54,874 bases of DNA from Chloroflexota bacterium (GCA_011523545.1 WTGN01000095.1:48092-102965), one strand, 5' to 3'. Shown: positions 1 to 8,544, numbered from the stretch's first letter. The notes: generated by a model from the sequence alone, not told the origin. Translations and numbers: made by a program.

Positions 1-176
1 GCCCGTACGCAAAGGTTGTTGATTTGACGGCGACTCACCGGCTCGCCCGTACGCAAAGGTTGTTGATTCGACGGCGACTCACCGGCTCGCCCGTACGCAA
101 AGGTTGTTGATTTGACGGCGACTCACCGGCTCGCCCGTACGCAGAGGTTGTTGATTTGACGGCGACTCACAGGGCA
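1..176. repeat. 44-bp tandem repeat array, four copies
   Basis: Four head-to-tail copies of a 44-bp unit begin at 1, 45, 89 and 133. The first three are almost identical; the last decays after GGCGACTCACAG. Each unit carries the palindrome-like core GGCGACTCACCGGCTCGCC followed by CGTACG, so it is a tandemly amplified member of the REP-like family found throughout the window. The array may continue to the left of the window. There are no unique spacers, so it is not a CRISPR array. Confidence 0.9.
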
Positions 177-302
177 TAGCCCGTCAGTCACCGAGCACAA
201 AGCAGGACGAACGAGACCGCGCTATAGCCCTAGCGCCAAGATGCGGATAAACTCCCGCCAATAGCTTCTTGCCGCCGCCACGCGCTTGTAAAGGCACAGT
301 GT

Positions 303-1496
303 ATGCGCAGCCGAAAACGGGATGACAGCTTCAAGCTCTGGCTGATCTGCTGCTCGATCTTCGCTATTGGCGGCTTGGGAGCTGGCGTACTCGGCGTCGT
401 CTGGCTATATATCGAGGCTGATTTCGGCGTCACGCTTAGCGCGCTCGGCGCCATGCTCACGGCCGCCACCGTCGGCCGTACAATCTCCAGCTCGGTCAGC
501 GGACCGATCATTGGCCGCTTTGGCATCGCGCCGGTGATGATGGGCGGCGCCTGCATCGGGTTTTTCAGCCAGCTCGGCTTGGCGCTGTCGCCGTCTTGGC
601 CGATGTTCATGATGGCCGCGCTCGGTCACGGCTTGGGCGCCGGCGTCATGGGCGTCGGCTTGAATGCCTTCGCCGCTGTACACTTCGACGCCCGCCGCAT
701 GAATTGGCTGCATGGCAGCTTTGGCATCGGCTCCACCATTGGTCCCTTTCTAGTCACCGCCATCGTCATAGACTTCGGGATCGACTGGCGCTGGATTTAC
801 GCGCTCTTCGCCGGGTCGCGCATACTCATGCTCTTGCTGTTTTATCTGACGCGCGGTCAATGGCGTATCAGCGAAGTGAAATCCCGCGGCGAGCCCGAAG
901 CCCATTTCAGCATGCGGCAGACGCTGCGCTTGCCCGTCATTTGGCTGATGGTGGGCGCTTGGCTGATGGCTACCGGCAACGAGCTGGTCGCCGGTCAATA
1001 CGCGAACAGTTTCTTGATTGAGGCGCGCGGGATTGCGCCGAAAGTGGCGGCGGCCTGGGTCAGCGTCTATTGGGCGAGCTTGACGGTCAGTCGCTTTTTC
1101 GCCGGCTTCATCATCACACGGATAAGCAACATCAGCTTCATGCGCTTGAACAATGTCGTCATGATGTTTGGCGCCGGCTTGCTCGCATCAAATCTGAGTC
1201 CGCTGACCAGCTTGTCTGGCTTGGCGCTGATTGGTTTCGCGATTGCGCCTTTCGCGCCGCTGATGGCGTCGGATACGCCGGGGCTGGTCGGCAGCGCGCA
1301 CACGGCCAACGCCATGGGCTTGCAATTCACCGGCGCCAGTTTGGGGATGGCCGTGTTGCCTTGGCTGGGCGGGATGCTGGCGGAGACGGTCGGGCTGGAG
1401 GTCATTCCGCAATTTGTATTCTTGATTGCGCTCGTCACTTTCGTTTTCTACGAGGGCATAGTGTGGCGCGATTTCAAGCGGCCGGTGGTCGCGTGA
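303..1496 (+). CDS. MFS transporter, FHS (fucose permease)-like
   Basis: A 397-residue inner-membrane protein with about 12 hydrophobic segments, the normal size for the major facilitator superfamily. The first half has the loop after helix 2 (SGPIIGRFG) and the stretch NWLHGSFGIGSTIGP near residue 137, which resembles the fucose/glucose-galactose:H+ symporter branch. It probably moves a sugar or related small solute by proton symport; the substrate cannot be read from sequence. The ATG at 303 follows an AAAGG at about 288 and leaves a short basic N-terminus before helix 1. It is transcribed alone, downstream of the 44-bp tandem array, and converges on uxuA. It is not closely similar to the two MFS proteins at 17647-20461. 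Confidence 0.85.
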   Translation: MRSRKRDDSFKLWLICCSIFAIGGLGAGVLGVVWLYIEADFGVTLSALGAMLTAATVGRTISSSVSGPIIGRFGIAPVMMGGACIGFFSQLGLALSPSWPMFMMAALGHGLGAGVMGVGLNAFAAVHFDARRMNWLHGSFGIGSTIGPFLVTAIVIDFGIDWRWIYALFAGSRILMLLLFYLTRGQWRISEVKSRGEPEAHFSMRQTLRLPVIWLMVGAWLMATGNELVAGQYANSFLIEARGIAPKVAAAWVSVYWASLTVSRFFAGFIITRISNISFMRLNNVVMMFGAGLLASNLSPLTSLSGLALIGFAIAPFAPLMASDTPGLVGSAHTANAMGLQFTGASLGMAVLPWLGGMLAETVGLEVIPQFVFLIALVTFVFYEGIVWRDFKRPVVA

Positions 1497-1586
1497 AGGC
1501 CCGCCGGTATATTGTGCGTAGATTAGGGCGAGACAAGGGTCGCGTAGACACTGACCGTCTCTCGCCCCGACGGATGCGAAATGAGT

Positions 1587-1697
1587 GTGGATTCGAATTG
1601 AGTGGGCGATTCACAGAAACGCCCCTACGGTTGGGATATGAAAGTGGATTCGAATTGAGTGGGCGAATCACAGAGTCGCCGCGACGGTTTCTGCTGA
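1587..1697. repeat. 57-bp direct repeat, two copies, with REP-like core
   Basis: Two copies start at 1587 and 1644 (period 57). Both open with GTGGATTCGAATTGAGTGGG and then a GGCGA..TCACAGA..CGCC palindrome-like core; the second copy diverges at its end. They lie between the MFS gene and the convergent uxuA stop codon. The stretch upstream (1497-1586) holds another decayed palindrome that includes CGCGTAGACA, a string that recurs at about 19166 and 31480. Confidence 0.75.
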
Positions 1698-1705
1698 GGC
1701 AAAAT

Positions 1706-2755
1706 CTAGGTCAACTGATTGACCGCCTCCACCAGCGCCATGATGTAGCCGGTCGAGTAGGCGTGGCCGCGGTGGCGCCAGCCATCGTCATTGATCATCT
1801 CGGGCACGTGGTCATCGATGATGAAGCCGGTGAAGCCGATGGCCTTGAGCGTCTGGATCGCCGCCACCACATTCATGTTGCCTTCGCCGGGGAAGCATTC
1901 CTGGAACTTGGGCACGCAGCCCTGGACATCGCGGAAGTGCACGTAGAAGATCTTGCCGCGCTCGCCGAAGTAGCGCATGGCCGCCAGCACGCCGTCATTG
2001 TTGCTGCCCTCGGCGTAGAGCATTTCCGAGAAGCAGCCCATGCAGAAGTCCAGGCCATGGTTGGGGCTGGGCGCCGCTTCCAGGGCGCGCTTGAAATTCT
2101 CCGGCTTGTAGAAGACGCGGGCGATGCCGCCGAGCGATGGCACGGGCGGGTCGTCTGGATGCAGGGCGCTCTTGACCCCCGCCTCCTCCGCCACTGGGAG
2201 CACGGCGCGCATGAAGGTGATGTAATTGTCGAACATTTCTTCTTCGCCGTACTCGCGGTCTTCGGCTTCGGCGAGCTGGGTGAGCCCGGTGATGACTTCG
2301 CCCGCCCTTGCCCGCTCCATGTCAAAGGCCGTGACTTTGACGCCGCCGCGCCCGGTCGCCATCGGCGTGCGCCAGACCAGATTGGGCATCCAGTTCAAAC
2401 CGAGGATGGGGATGCCCGCCTCGCCCATGTTGCGCACAATGGTCTGATAATTGGCGGTTTGCTCTTCGCGCCGCGGCCCGTTCAGCATGGCGTCAATGTA
2501 AAAATGCCGCGGCACATTTTCAATCGCTTCCAATTCCAGTTCATAATCGTTGACGCGCTGCTTCAAGCGTTTGAGGTCGTCGACTTCCCAGTAGCCTTTG
2601 TCTTCGGGCAGGTCGATATCTTCCGGGATGAGATCGATGCCTTTGCCGATCATGTTGAATTGCACGCCGCCGACGCCCAACTGCTTGGCGAAAGTCAGGT
2701 ATTCGTGCGTGGCCGCGGAATGCTGCCCCAGCGCCACGCGCATCTCTTGCGTCAT
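1706..2755 (-). CDS. uxuA: Mannonate dehydratase
   Basis: A 349-residue cytoplasmic enzyme of the UxuA TIM-barrel family (usual length about 350-395). It dehydrates D-mannonate to 2-keto-3-deoxygluconate in hexuronate breakdown. Recognisable stretches are VGGVQFNMIG near the start, PILGLNWMPNLVWRTP, the HPDDPP metal-site motif, the GLDFCMGCFSEM segment and the terminal DDHVPEM. The start at 2755 gives the normal N-terminus. No UxuB (fructuronate reductase) or KDG kinase is present in the window, so the rest of the pathway must be elsewhere. It is divergent from the secreted sugar dehydrogenase gene at 2877. A possible -10 (TACACT on the minus strand at 2796-2801) lies 41 bp upstream. Confidence 0.93.
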   Translation of the reverse strand: MTQEMRVALGQHSAATHEYLTFAKQLGVGGVQFNMIGKGIDLIPEDIDLPEDKGYWEVDDLKRLKQRVNDYELELEAIENVPRHFYIDAMLNGPRREEQTANYQTIVRNMGEAGIPILGLNWMPNLVWRTPMATGRGGVKVTAFDMERARAGEVITGLTQLAEAEDREYGEEEMFDNYITFMRAVLPVAEEAGVKSALHPDDPPVPSLGGIARVFYKPENFKRALEAAPSPNHGLDFCMGCFSEMLYAEGSNNDGVLAAMRYFGERGKIFYVHFRDVQGCVPKFQECFPGEGNMNVVAAIQTLKAIGFTGFIIDDHVPEMINDDGWRHRGHAYSTGYIMALVEAVNQLT

Positions 2756-2832
2756 GTTGTGCCCCCCTCAGTTTGTGGTTCTGCGCTCGGCTTCAAGTGT
2801 ATCGCATTTGCGGACGCGCTCGCTGTACTCGG

Positions 2833-2841
2833 TGGTAGAAT
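2833..2841 (+). promoter_or_regulatory. Extended -10 promoter candidate for the sugar dehydrogenase gene
   Basis: TGGTAGAAT fits an extended -10 (TGn plus TAGAAT) and would start transcription near 2848, about 29 bp before the ATG at 2877. No good -35 is seen, as is common for extended -10 promoters. Pattern match only. Confidence 0.4.
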
Positions 2842-2876
2842 TTCAGTTAGCAGATTTGCAGTCACTGAGAAGCTCT

Positions 2877-4487
2877 ATGCGCGCGCTGACAATTTTTGCA
2901 TTCGTCGTTTTGGCGGCGCTCCTTCCCGTCGCGCTGCCCGCGCTCGCTCAAGACAGCGGGACCGCGTATTATGCCCTGGACAGAATCGGCGCGCGCGTGA
3001 AGCAGCCAACGGGCCTGGCCCACGCGGGCGATGATCTGCTCTACATCACTGAGCGCGCCGGCCGCATCCTCATTTTAGAGGAGGAAGAATTTCTGCGCAG
3101 GCCTTTCCTCGATGTGGGGGACAGGGTGGACGCGGAGGCGAGCGTCGAGCAGGGTTTGCTCGGCCTGGCGTTTGACCCGGGTTATGCCGAAAACGGTTAT
3201 TTCTACATCGCCTATACCGATGCCGATTTTTCGCTTCATCTTGAGCGCTATCAGGCATCGGCCTATCGCTATGTCGCCTTGCCGGGATCGGGGGAGCGGC
3301 TCTTGTCCATCAAACAGGCGTCGCCGCTGCACAAAGGCGGGCATCTGCGCTTCGGACCTGACGGTTATCTTTATATGTCGGTCGGCGATGGCGGCATTTC
3401 GGAGGAGCTGGATTCAACCGGGCAGAACAGGGGCGACCTGCGCGGGAAAATCTTGCGGCTGGATGTCAGCGGCGGCCGGCCTTATGCCATCCCGCCGGAC
3501 AACCCCTTTGTCGACGCCGAGGGCTATCGGCCGGAAATCTGGCTGCTGGGCTTGCGCAATCCCTGGAAGTTCAGCTTCGTTGAGGGCTCGCGGGCGCTGT
3601 TCATCGCTGACGTGGGCTGGGCGAGCATGGAGGAGATCAACTACCTGCCCGCGGACAGTTCAGGCGGCGAGAATTTTGGTTGGCGGATTTACGAGGGCGA
3701 TTTGCTGACGGAGGCGGACGCCGCGCCGGGGGCGAGGAACGGGCTGACTTTCCCCGTCTTCGCTTATCCTCATGTGAAGCCGCTGGGATATGACGGGAGC
3801 TTTCCGGTGGGCTGCGCGGTCATCGGCGGTCATGTGTATCGCGGCGCGGCCATGCCGGAGCTGCGGGGCCTCTATATCTACAGCGATTATTGCCATGGCG
3901 ATCTCTGGACGCTGCGGCAGGGCGCGGAGGGCTGGCGGACGGAGCAACTATACGAAACCGATCTGCATATCACGGCGATCGGAGAGGATGCCCGGGGAGA
4001 GCTGTATATCACCAGTCTCGATGGCCGGCTCTACAAGCTGATTCACGCGCCCGCCGGCGACAACGACAACGATTCAGTGCCCAACGACAGCGACAATTGT
4101 CCCTTGGTCGGCAATCGCGATCAAGCGGACAACTGGGGGCGGCAGGGCGTCGGCGATGCCTGCGACCAGGATTATTACTTCAGCAAAGCGCATGGGGCGG
4201 AAGTGAAGATGTTTCAGCAGCATTATGGCGCCTTTCACATTTACGCCTGCAACAGCGGCGGCTGCGGCTTTGTCGCCAATCTCGAACCGGGGACACTCGG
4301 CGCAAGTGCGGCGCTGCGGCTGGAGAGCGAACAGTTCGGCTGGACGGTCGAGGCCGTTTTCGCCGGCGATGCCGCTGGGCATGCGCTTTACAATGTGCTG
4401 GTTTACGATGACGGCGGCGCCTATTATGTGAGTGACTTGCAGCTGCTGATTTCAGAAGGGAGCTTGTCGTGGCGCTATGCGAGCTGA
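2877..4487 (+). CDS. Secreted PQQ-dependent sugar dehydrogenase (glucose/sorbosone type) with TSP3-like calcium motif
   Basis: A 536-residue exported protein. Residues 1-22 form a signal peptide ending ALPALAQ, which is why the ATG at 2877 is chosen over longer in-frame starts that would run back across uxuA. Residues about 30-390 form the six-bladed beta-propeller of soluble glucose/sorbosone dehydrogenases: GLLGLAFDPGYAENGYFY, the PQQ-site HKGGHLRFGPDG, RGKILRLDV, GLRNPWKFSF and GENFGWRIYEGD. About residues 395-432 carry DNDNDSVPNDSDNCP..GDACD, a thrombospondin type 3-like calcium-binding stretch, followed by a C-terminal beta-rich region of about 100 residues that I do not recognise. It likely oxidises an aldose outside the membrane; no PQQ synthesis gene is in the window. 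Confidence 0.88.
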   Translation: MRALTIFAFVVLAALLPVALPALAQDSGTAYYALDRIGARVKQPTGLAHAGDDLLYITERAGRILILEEEEFLRRPFLDVGDRVDAEASVEQGLLGLAFDPGYAENGYFYIAYTDADFSLHLERYQASAYRYVALPGSGERLLSIKQASPLHKGGHLRFGPDGYLYMSVGDGGISEELDSTGQNRGDLRGKILRLDVSGGRPYAIPPDNPFVDAEGYRPEIWLLGLRNPWKFSFVEGSRALFIADVGWASMEEINYLPADSSGGENFGWRIYEGDLLTEADAAPGARNGLTFPVFAYPHVKPLGYDGSFPVGCAVIGGHVYRGAAMPELRGLYIYSDYCHGDLWTLRQGAEGWRTEQLYETDLHITAIGEDARGELYITSLDGRLYKLIHAPAGDNDNDSVPNDSDNCPLVGNRDQADNWGRQGVGDACDQDYYFSKAHGAEVKMFQQHYGAFHIYACNSGGCGFVANLEPGTLGASAALRLESEQFGWTVEAVFAGDAAGHALYNVLVYDDGGAYYVSDLQLLISEGSLSWRYAS

Positions 4488-4510
4488 TTTGCACAGCCCG
4501 TTTTCGGAAG

Positions 4511-4537
4511 CAATTGCATGTAAGCAATTGAAGTTTT
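4511..4537 (+). terminator. Weak hairpin terminator candidate
   Basis: CAATTGC and GCAATTG pair around a 6-nt loop, followed by AAGTTTT, 23 bp after the sugar dehydrogenase stop codon. The stem is AT-rich, so the call is weak. Confidence 0.35.
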
Positions 4538-4557
4538 ACCACCGAGTACACCGAGAC
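4538..4557. repeat. CACAGAG-type dispersed repeat (CACCGAG variant)
   Basis: ACCACCGAGTACACCGAGAC is a short two-unit member of the family also seen at 31092, 35030, 38455, 45735 and 52966. Confidence 0.45.
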
Positions 4558-4616
4558 TTTATGAGGTCACCGAGGGGTATTCTGCACCATAGATTATCAC
4601 GCCGATCCAGCAGCAT

Positions 4617-4693
4617 TGTAGGGGCGACCAACCTGGTCGCCCGTCGCGGCGCCGGAATATGAAATTTCGGGCGACTTGATAAGTCGCCCCTAC
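4617..4693. mobile_element. Inverted REP-like pair (77 bp, MITE-like)
   Basis: Two palindromes face each other: TGTAGGGGCGACC..GGTCGCCC (4617-4642) and GGGCGACTT..AAGTCGCCCCTAC (4669-4693). The outer ends GTAGGGGCGAC and GTCGCCCCTAC are perfect inverted repeats, so the unit can fold as two small hairpins or one long one. The right flank ACAGATTTCGCTATGATTG recurs at about 31433. The same architecture is seen at 10284-10358. Confidence 0.75.
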
Positions 4694-4763
4694 AGATTTC
4701 GCTATGATTGCAGATGGAGTTTAGCAGGCTCATAAGAATGGAGCGTGAAGGGAGACGGGCTTG

Positions 4764-5624
4764 ATGAGCGGCAAGAAGGTGCTTGTGAGCGGGTCGGACG
4801 GGCGCATTGGCCGCGCGACGGTGGCGGAGTTGCAGGCGCATGGTTACGCGGTCACGCCAGCGGACCTGAACCCGAGGCAGCCTTGGGGAACACAGGTGGT
4901 CGATTTCCGGGATCTCGGCCAGGTCATCGGCGTGATGCAGGGCCAGGACGCTGTCATTCACCTGGCGGCCATCCCGTCGCCCGATCATCATAGCGCCGAT
5001 GTCGTCTTCCGGACCAACGTCATTTCGACCTTCAATGTGCTGGAGGCGGCGGCGATCCTCGGCGTCAGGAACATCACGCTGGCCAGCAGCATATCGGCTT
5101 TGGGTTATGCTTTTCGCCATCGGCCCTTCAATCCGCATTATCTGCCCATCGACGAGGCGCATCCGCTGCTTTCGCAAGATTGTTACGGGCTCTCCAAGAT
5201 GATCGGCGAGGCATTGGCCGACGGTTTCTTGCGCCGGGCGCCGGAGATGTCGCTGGTCAGTTTGCGCTTCACGGCGGTGCTGGACGAGGCGGCGCGCTCA
5301 TGGCTGCCGGCGGCGCGCCAAGAGCCAACCGATGACGCGTCGACTTATGGCGCCTTCTGGACCTTTGTTGATGTGCGCGATGCGGCGGCGGCTTGTCGCT
5401 TGGCGCTGGAATACGATGGGGCGGGCCACGAAGCATTTTACATCTGCGCGCCGACGATCTATCGGGAAGATGACATTCGCGCGCTGATGGCGAAGCATTT
5501 CCCCGGCGATTACCCGATTGATAAAGCGCTGCGAGGTAGCAGCAGCCCGGTGGATGCGTCGAAAGCGGAGCGCTTGCTCGGCTGGAGGGCGCGTTATGAT
5601 TGGGACGGGTCGCCCTTAACTTGA
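4764..5624 (+). CDS. NAD-dependent epimerase/dehydratase (extended SDR)
   Basis: A 286-residue cytoplasmic oxidoreductase of the extended short-chain dehydrogenase family. The N-terminal nucleotide-binding loop reads VSGSDGRIGRA (GxxGxxG), followed by VIHLAAIPSP and the catalytic YGLSK near residue 140. The substrate is not recognisable; relatives include nucleotide-sugar epimerases and uronate dehydrogenases. A TTG three bases... one codon upstream (4761) is also open, but the ATG at 4764 is better spaced (9 bp) from GGGAG. It is preceded by the inverted REP pair and stands alone. Given uxuA nearby, a role on a sugar or uronate is plausible but unproven. Confidence 0.85.
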   Translation: MSGKKVLVSGSDGRIGRATVAELQAHGYAVTPADLNPRQPWGTQVVDFRDLGQVIGVMQGQDAVIHLAAIPSPDHHSADVVFRTNVISTFNVLEAAAILGVRNITLASSISALGYAFRHRPFNPHYLPIDEAHPLLSQDCYGLSKMIGEALADGFLRRAPEMSLVSLRFTAVLDEAARSWLPAARQEPTDDASTYGAFWTFVDVRDAAAACRLALEYDGAGHEAFYICAPTIYREDDIRALMAKHFPGDYPIDKALRGSSSPVDASKAERLLGWRARYDWDGSPLT

Positions 5625-5635
5625 AAGCGAATTAC

Positions 5636-5665
5636 TTGCAAAAGGCAGTTCTGCTGTGGTACACT
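5636..5665 (+). promoter_or_regulatory. Sigma70-type promoter candidate upstream of the CorC/HlyC gene
   Basis: TTGCAA (5636-5641), an 18-bp spacer and TACACT (5660-5665), the latter preceded by TGG as in an extended -10. Transcription would begin near 5672, leaving a leader of about 145 nt before the start at 5816. I see no known riboswitch in that leader. Confidence 0.5.
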
Positions 5666-5815
5666 GTCGCCACTGTGCCAATATAGTTGCCAGAACCTAG
5701 TGGACGACCCATTCTCCCGGAGTCCCACGCACATAGTAAAGGCTTCAGCCGTTCATGATCAATCGTGTCCGGCGGTTTTTGCTTACATCAGGAATCAGGT
5801 CAAGGGTCGCGGCTG

Positions 5816-7171
5816 ATGAACGAGGGCGTGTTTTTTCTGCTGCTCTTGCTGCTTGGGCTTGGCTTGCATGCCGCCGTCAGCCTGATGAACGCGGCGCTGC
5901 AAAAGATGTCGGCGGCGACCATGCGCGAGCGCGCTGACGACGGCGACGCGACGGCGCGGCGATTCCTGGCGCTGACGGAGAATTCGCTCCGCCTGAGCAT
6001 GACGGTGAGCATCACTCATATCTTGACGCGCATCGCCATCACCGTTTTGCTCGCCTTGCTTTTGCTGGGCCCCTTGGCCAATGGCGATGCGGGCGCGCGG
6101 CTGCTGATCGCTGGCGCCACCGTGATCATCGGCGCCGGCTTGACCCTGATCATCGGCGAGCTGGTACCGGAGGCGCTTGGCAGCGCCCATGCCGGGTCCA
6201 TCTTCGCCCATTCGATCACGCCGATGCGCCTGTTGATTTTGCTGGTCTCGCCGGTTACCGCGCTGGTGCTGCTGCTAAGCCGCTTGATATCGCGATTGCT
6301 TGGCGGCGATGCCCTGATGATGGTGAACCTGGTGACCGAAGAAGAGATCATGTCGCTGGTTCACGCCAGCCATAGCGGCGGCGTCATTGAAGAAGAGGAG
6401 AAAGATATGATCGCGTCGGTGCTGCAGCTGGATGAAAGCAGCGCCCGCGAATTGATGACGCCACGCATCGACATCGTCGCGCTTGAAGCGACGGCCACGG
6501 TCAGCGACGCGCTTTCCGCTTTTGGCGCGTCGGGCTTTTCGCGCATTCCTGTGTATGCGGAAAGCATCGACAATGTGAAGGGCTTGCTCTACGCGAAAGA
6601 TATTTTGACCGCCGTCAAGGAAGGGCAGGACTTTGCGAGCCAGCAGATCGGCGCGCTCGTCCGCGATGCTTATTTCGTGCCGGAGACGAAGCCGGCCGAC
6701 GCGCTGCTGAAGGAATTGCAGGAGAAAAACGTGCATCTGGCCGTTGTCGTCGACGAATACGGCGGCACCTCGGGGCTGGTCACTATTGAGGATCTGATTG
6801 AAGAAATCGTCGGCGATATCCGCGATGAGCATGATTTCGGCGAAGAAGAGGATTATGTTGAAGTCGGCGATGGCTCTTACTTGATCGAAGCCAGCATGGA
6901 CCTTGATGACCTCAATACGCTGCTCGCCTGCTCGATAGACACCAGCGATGCCGACACGCTGGGCGGCTACATTTATCTGGCCTTGGGGCGGGTGCCGCGG
7001 GCGGACGAGACCATCGAAACTGATATCCTGCGGATGACGGTCCAGTCGATTGACGGCCACCGCATTCGCAAAGTCAAGGTGCGCAAGATCAACGGCGAAA
7101 GCGCCGGCACTATGCTGGCCCAGCCCCCGGCCCCTTCCCGTCATCCCTATAGCGGGCATCCAACAAGTTAG
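5816..7171 (+). CDS. CNNM/CorC/HlyC family membrane protein with CBS pair
   Basis: A 451-residue inner-membrane protein. Residues about 1-185 form the DUF21/CNNM membrane domain with four hydrophobic segments; the signature VSITHIL..RIAI lies in the first half. A CBS pair follows (from LMTPRIDIVALEATATVSDAL, then FVPETKPADALLKELQEKN..VVVDEYGGTSGLVTIEDLIEEIVGDI), then a C-terminal CorC_HlyC transporter-associated domain. The family is linked to magnesium or cobalt efflux and is often mislabelled hemolysin. The ATG at 5816 follows CAAGGG and begins MNEGVFFLLLLLLG; a longer frame from 5765 adds 17 polar residues with no clear ribosome site. Confidence 0.9.
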   Translation: MNEGVFFLLLLLLGLGLHAAVSLMNAALQKMSAATMRERADDGDATARRFLALTENSLRLSMTVSITHILTRIAITVLLALLLLGPLANGDAGARLLIAGATVIIGAGLTLIIGELVPEALGSAHAGSIFAHSITPMRLLILLVSPVTALVLLLSRLISRLLGGDALMMVNLVTEEEIMSLVHASHSGGVIEEEEKDMIASVLQLDESSARELMTPRIDIVALEATATVSDALSAFGASGFSRIPVYAESIDNVKGLLYAKDILTAVKEGQDFASQQIGALVRDAYFVPETKPADALLKELQEKNVHLAVVVDEYGGTSGLVTIEDLIEEIVGDIRDEHDFGEEEDYVEVGDGSYLIEASMDLDDLNTLLACSIDTSDADTLGGYIYLALGRVPRADETIETDILRMTVQSIDGHRIRKVKVRKINGESAGTMLAQPPAPSRHPYSGHPTS

Positions 7172-7238
7172 GGTTGGGGAGCATCGCCGCCGGGAGGGTG
7201 GTTAGGGCGACGCACTCGGCACTATTGAGGAGGCGGTA

Positions 7239-7649
7239 ATGATAGAACCCAGCGACCAGCAGTTGATCGACGCCGCCATCGCCGCCGGCCAAAACGCCTA
7301 TATGCCATACAGCAACTACCGCGTCGGCGCGGCGCTCTTGACCGCGAGCGGCGACGTTTATGGTGGCTGCAATATCGAAAGCGTCAGCTTTACGCCGACA
7401 GTCTGCGCTGAGCGCACGGCGCTGTTCAAAGCGGTCAGCGAAGGCCAGCGAGACTTCAGCGCCATCGCCGTGGTGACGCGAGACGCGGGCTCGCCCTGTG
7501 GGGTCTGCCGGCAGATGCTCTACGAGTTCGCGCCCGATATGCGCGTTATCCTGGCTGATTTGGATGGCAAGGCGCATCTTGTTACGACGCTGCGCGCGCT
7601 GCTGCCGCATGGCTTTGGGCCTGAGAATCTCGACGACGGCAAATCCTGA
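7239..7649 (+). CDS. cdd: Cytidine deaminase
   Basis: A 136-residue cytoplasmic zinc enzyme of the homotetrameric class, which is of just this length. It converts cytidine and deoxycytidine to uridine and deoxyuridine in pyrimidine salvage. The zinc and catalytic residues are present: C56-A-E58 (in PTVCAERTAL) and P86-C87-x-x-C90 (in GSPCGVC); the N-terminal substrate stretch is PYSNYRVGAAL. A GAGGAGG just before the ATG at 7239 decides the start. The two small genes that follow begin within 20 bp of their upstream neighbours' stop codons, so all three are probably co-transcribed. Confidence 0.96.
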   Translation: MIEPSDQQLIDAAIAAGQNAYMPYSNYRVGAALLTASGDVYGGCNIESVSFTPTVCAERTALFKAVSEGQRDFSAIAVVTRDAGSPCGVCRQMLYEFAPDMRVILADLDGKAHLVTTLRALLPHGFGPENLDDGKS

Positions 7650-7664
7650 GCAGGGTTGAATATC

Positions 7665-8054
7665 ATGCCTCGGATCAGCATCCAGGCCGATTGCGACGGC
7701 GCGCCCAAGAAGCAGCTGCTGCGCGATTTGAACATCGCCTTCGCCCACGCAGATGTGGAAAGCATTCTCGAATTCTTCAGCGACGATATCCGCTGGCAAA
7801 TCATGGGCGAGGCCGACCTGCGCGGCAAGAAAGCGGTACGGGCGGCGCTGGAAGCGATGCAAGAGACGGTCACTAGCGAATTGATTATCCACTCTATCAT
7901 CACGCAAGGGCGCGCGGGCGCCGTCAACGGCGAAATCAGAATGGAAAGGGGCGGGTCAGTCGCCTTTTGCGATGTTTGCCATTTTGATAGCGCGGACGGC
8001 GGCAAGATCCAATCCATGATGTCCTATGCAGTCGACACCGAAAAGGAGGACTAG
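7665..8054 (+). CDS. NTF2-like / SnoaL-fold protein
   Basis: A 129-residue small cytoplasmic protein with the typical pattern of the NTF2-like fold: an N-terminal helix (LLRDLNIAFAHADVESILEFF), then SDDIRWQIMGEADLRGKKAVRAALEAM and a C-terminal sheet. Family members are scattered enzymes or ligand-binding proteins and this one has no residue set that fixes a function. ATG 7665 is preferred over TTG 7656 because CAGGG ends 9 bp upstream of it. It sits between cdd and a PhnB-like gene with gaps of 15 and 3 bp, so translation is probably coupled. Confidence 0.75.
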   Translation: MPRISIQADCDGAPKKQLLRDLNIAFAHADVESILEFFSDDIRWQIMGEADLRGKKAVRAALEAMQETVTSELIIHSIITQGRAGAVNGEIRMERGGSVAFCDVCHFDSADGGKIQSMMSYAVDTEKED

Positions 8055-8057
8055 AGC

Positions 8058-8534
8058 ATGCAGAAGATCGTCACCAATTTGTGGTTTGATGGCCGAGTGG
8101 AAGAGGCGCTCGAGCTCTACACCTCGCTGCTACCTGATTCGCGCGTTAGGCAGATCCGGCGCTACGGCGACAGCGGCATGGGCGAACCGGGCGATATCTT
8201 GACGGCTGATTTCGAGCTGGCCGGGCAGCGCTTCACCATCATCAACGGCAACAGCTTTTGCGAGCACAGCGCGGCGATGTCGCTCATGGTGCTCTGTGAG
8301 GATCAGGAGGAAGTGGACCGCTTGTGGGAGGGGCTAATCGCCGGTGGCGGCGCGCCGAGCCGCTGCGGCTGGCTGACCGACCGCTTCGGCGTCTCCTGGC
8401 AGATCACGCCGATCCGGTTGATGGAGTTGTTGAAAAGCGATGATGCCGCCGCTGTCGAGCGGGTGATGGCCGCGTTCATGCCGATGGATAAGCTGGTGAT
8501 CGCCGAGCTGGAGCGGGCGTTCAACGATGAGTAG
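8058..8534 (+). CDS. PhnB-like VOC (glyoxalase-fold) protein
   Basis: A 158-residue protein of the PhnB / '3-demethylubiquinone-9 3-methyltransferase' group of the vicinal-oxygen-chelate fold. The start KIVTNLWFDGRVEEALELY, the middle DFELAGQRFTIINGN and the end CGWLTDRFGVSWQITP are characteristic. Despite the inherited name, members are not shown to be methyltransferases; a small-molecule resistance or binding role is more likely. It starts 3 bp after the NTF2-like gene and is the last gene of the short cdd run, before two tandem REP-like palindromes. Confidence 0.85.
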   Translation: MQKIVTNLWFDGRVEEALELYTSLLPDSRVRQIRRYGDSGMGEPGDILTADFELAGQRFTIINGNSFCEHSAAMSLMVLCEDQEEVDRLWEGLIAGGGAPSRCGWLTDRFGVSWQITPIRLMELLKSDDAAAVERVMAAFMPMDKLVIAELERAFNDE

Positions 8535-8544
8535 ACCGTAGCAA

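Noticed and set aside
1..176. Possible CRISPR array at the left edge
   Set aside because: The 44-bp units are joined head to tail without unique spacers, and no cas gene is present.
1070..3034. Long plus-strand open frame of 654 codons
   Set aside because: It runs antisense through uxuA and out of frame over the MFS gene; its protein has no family pattern, whereas the minus-strand frame is a clear mannonate dehydratase.
5666..5815. Riboswitch in the long leader before the CorC/HlyC gene
   Set aside because: I could not match the leader to any known metal-sensing riboswitch; only its length is suggestive.
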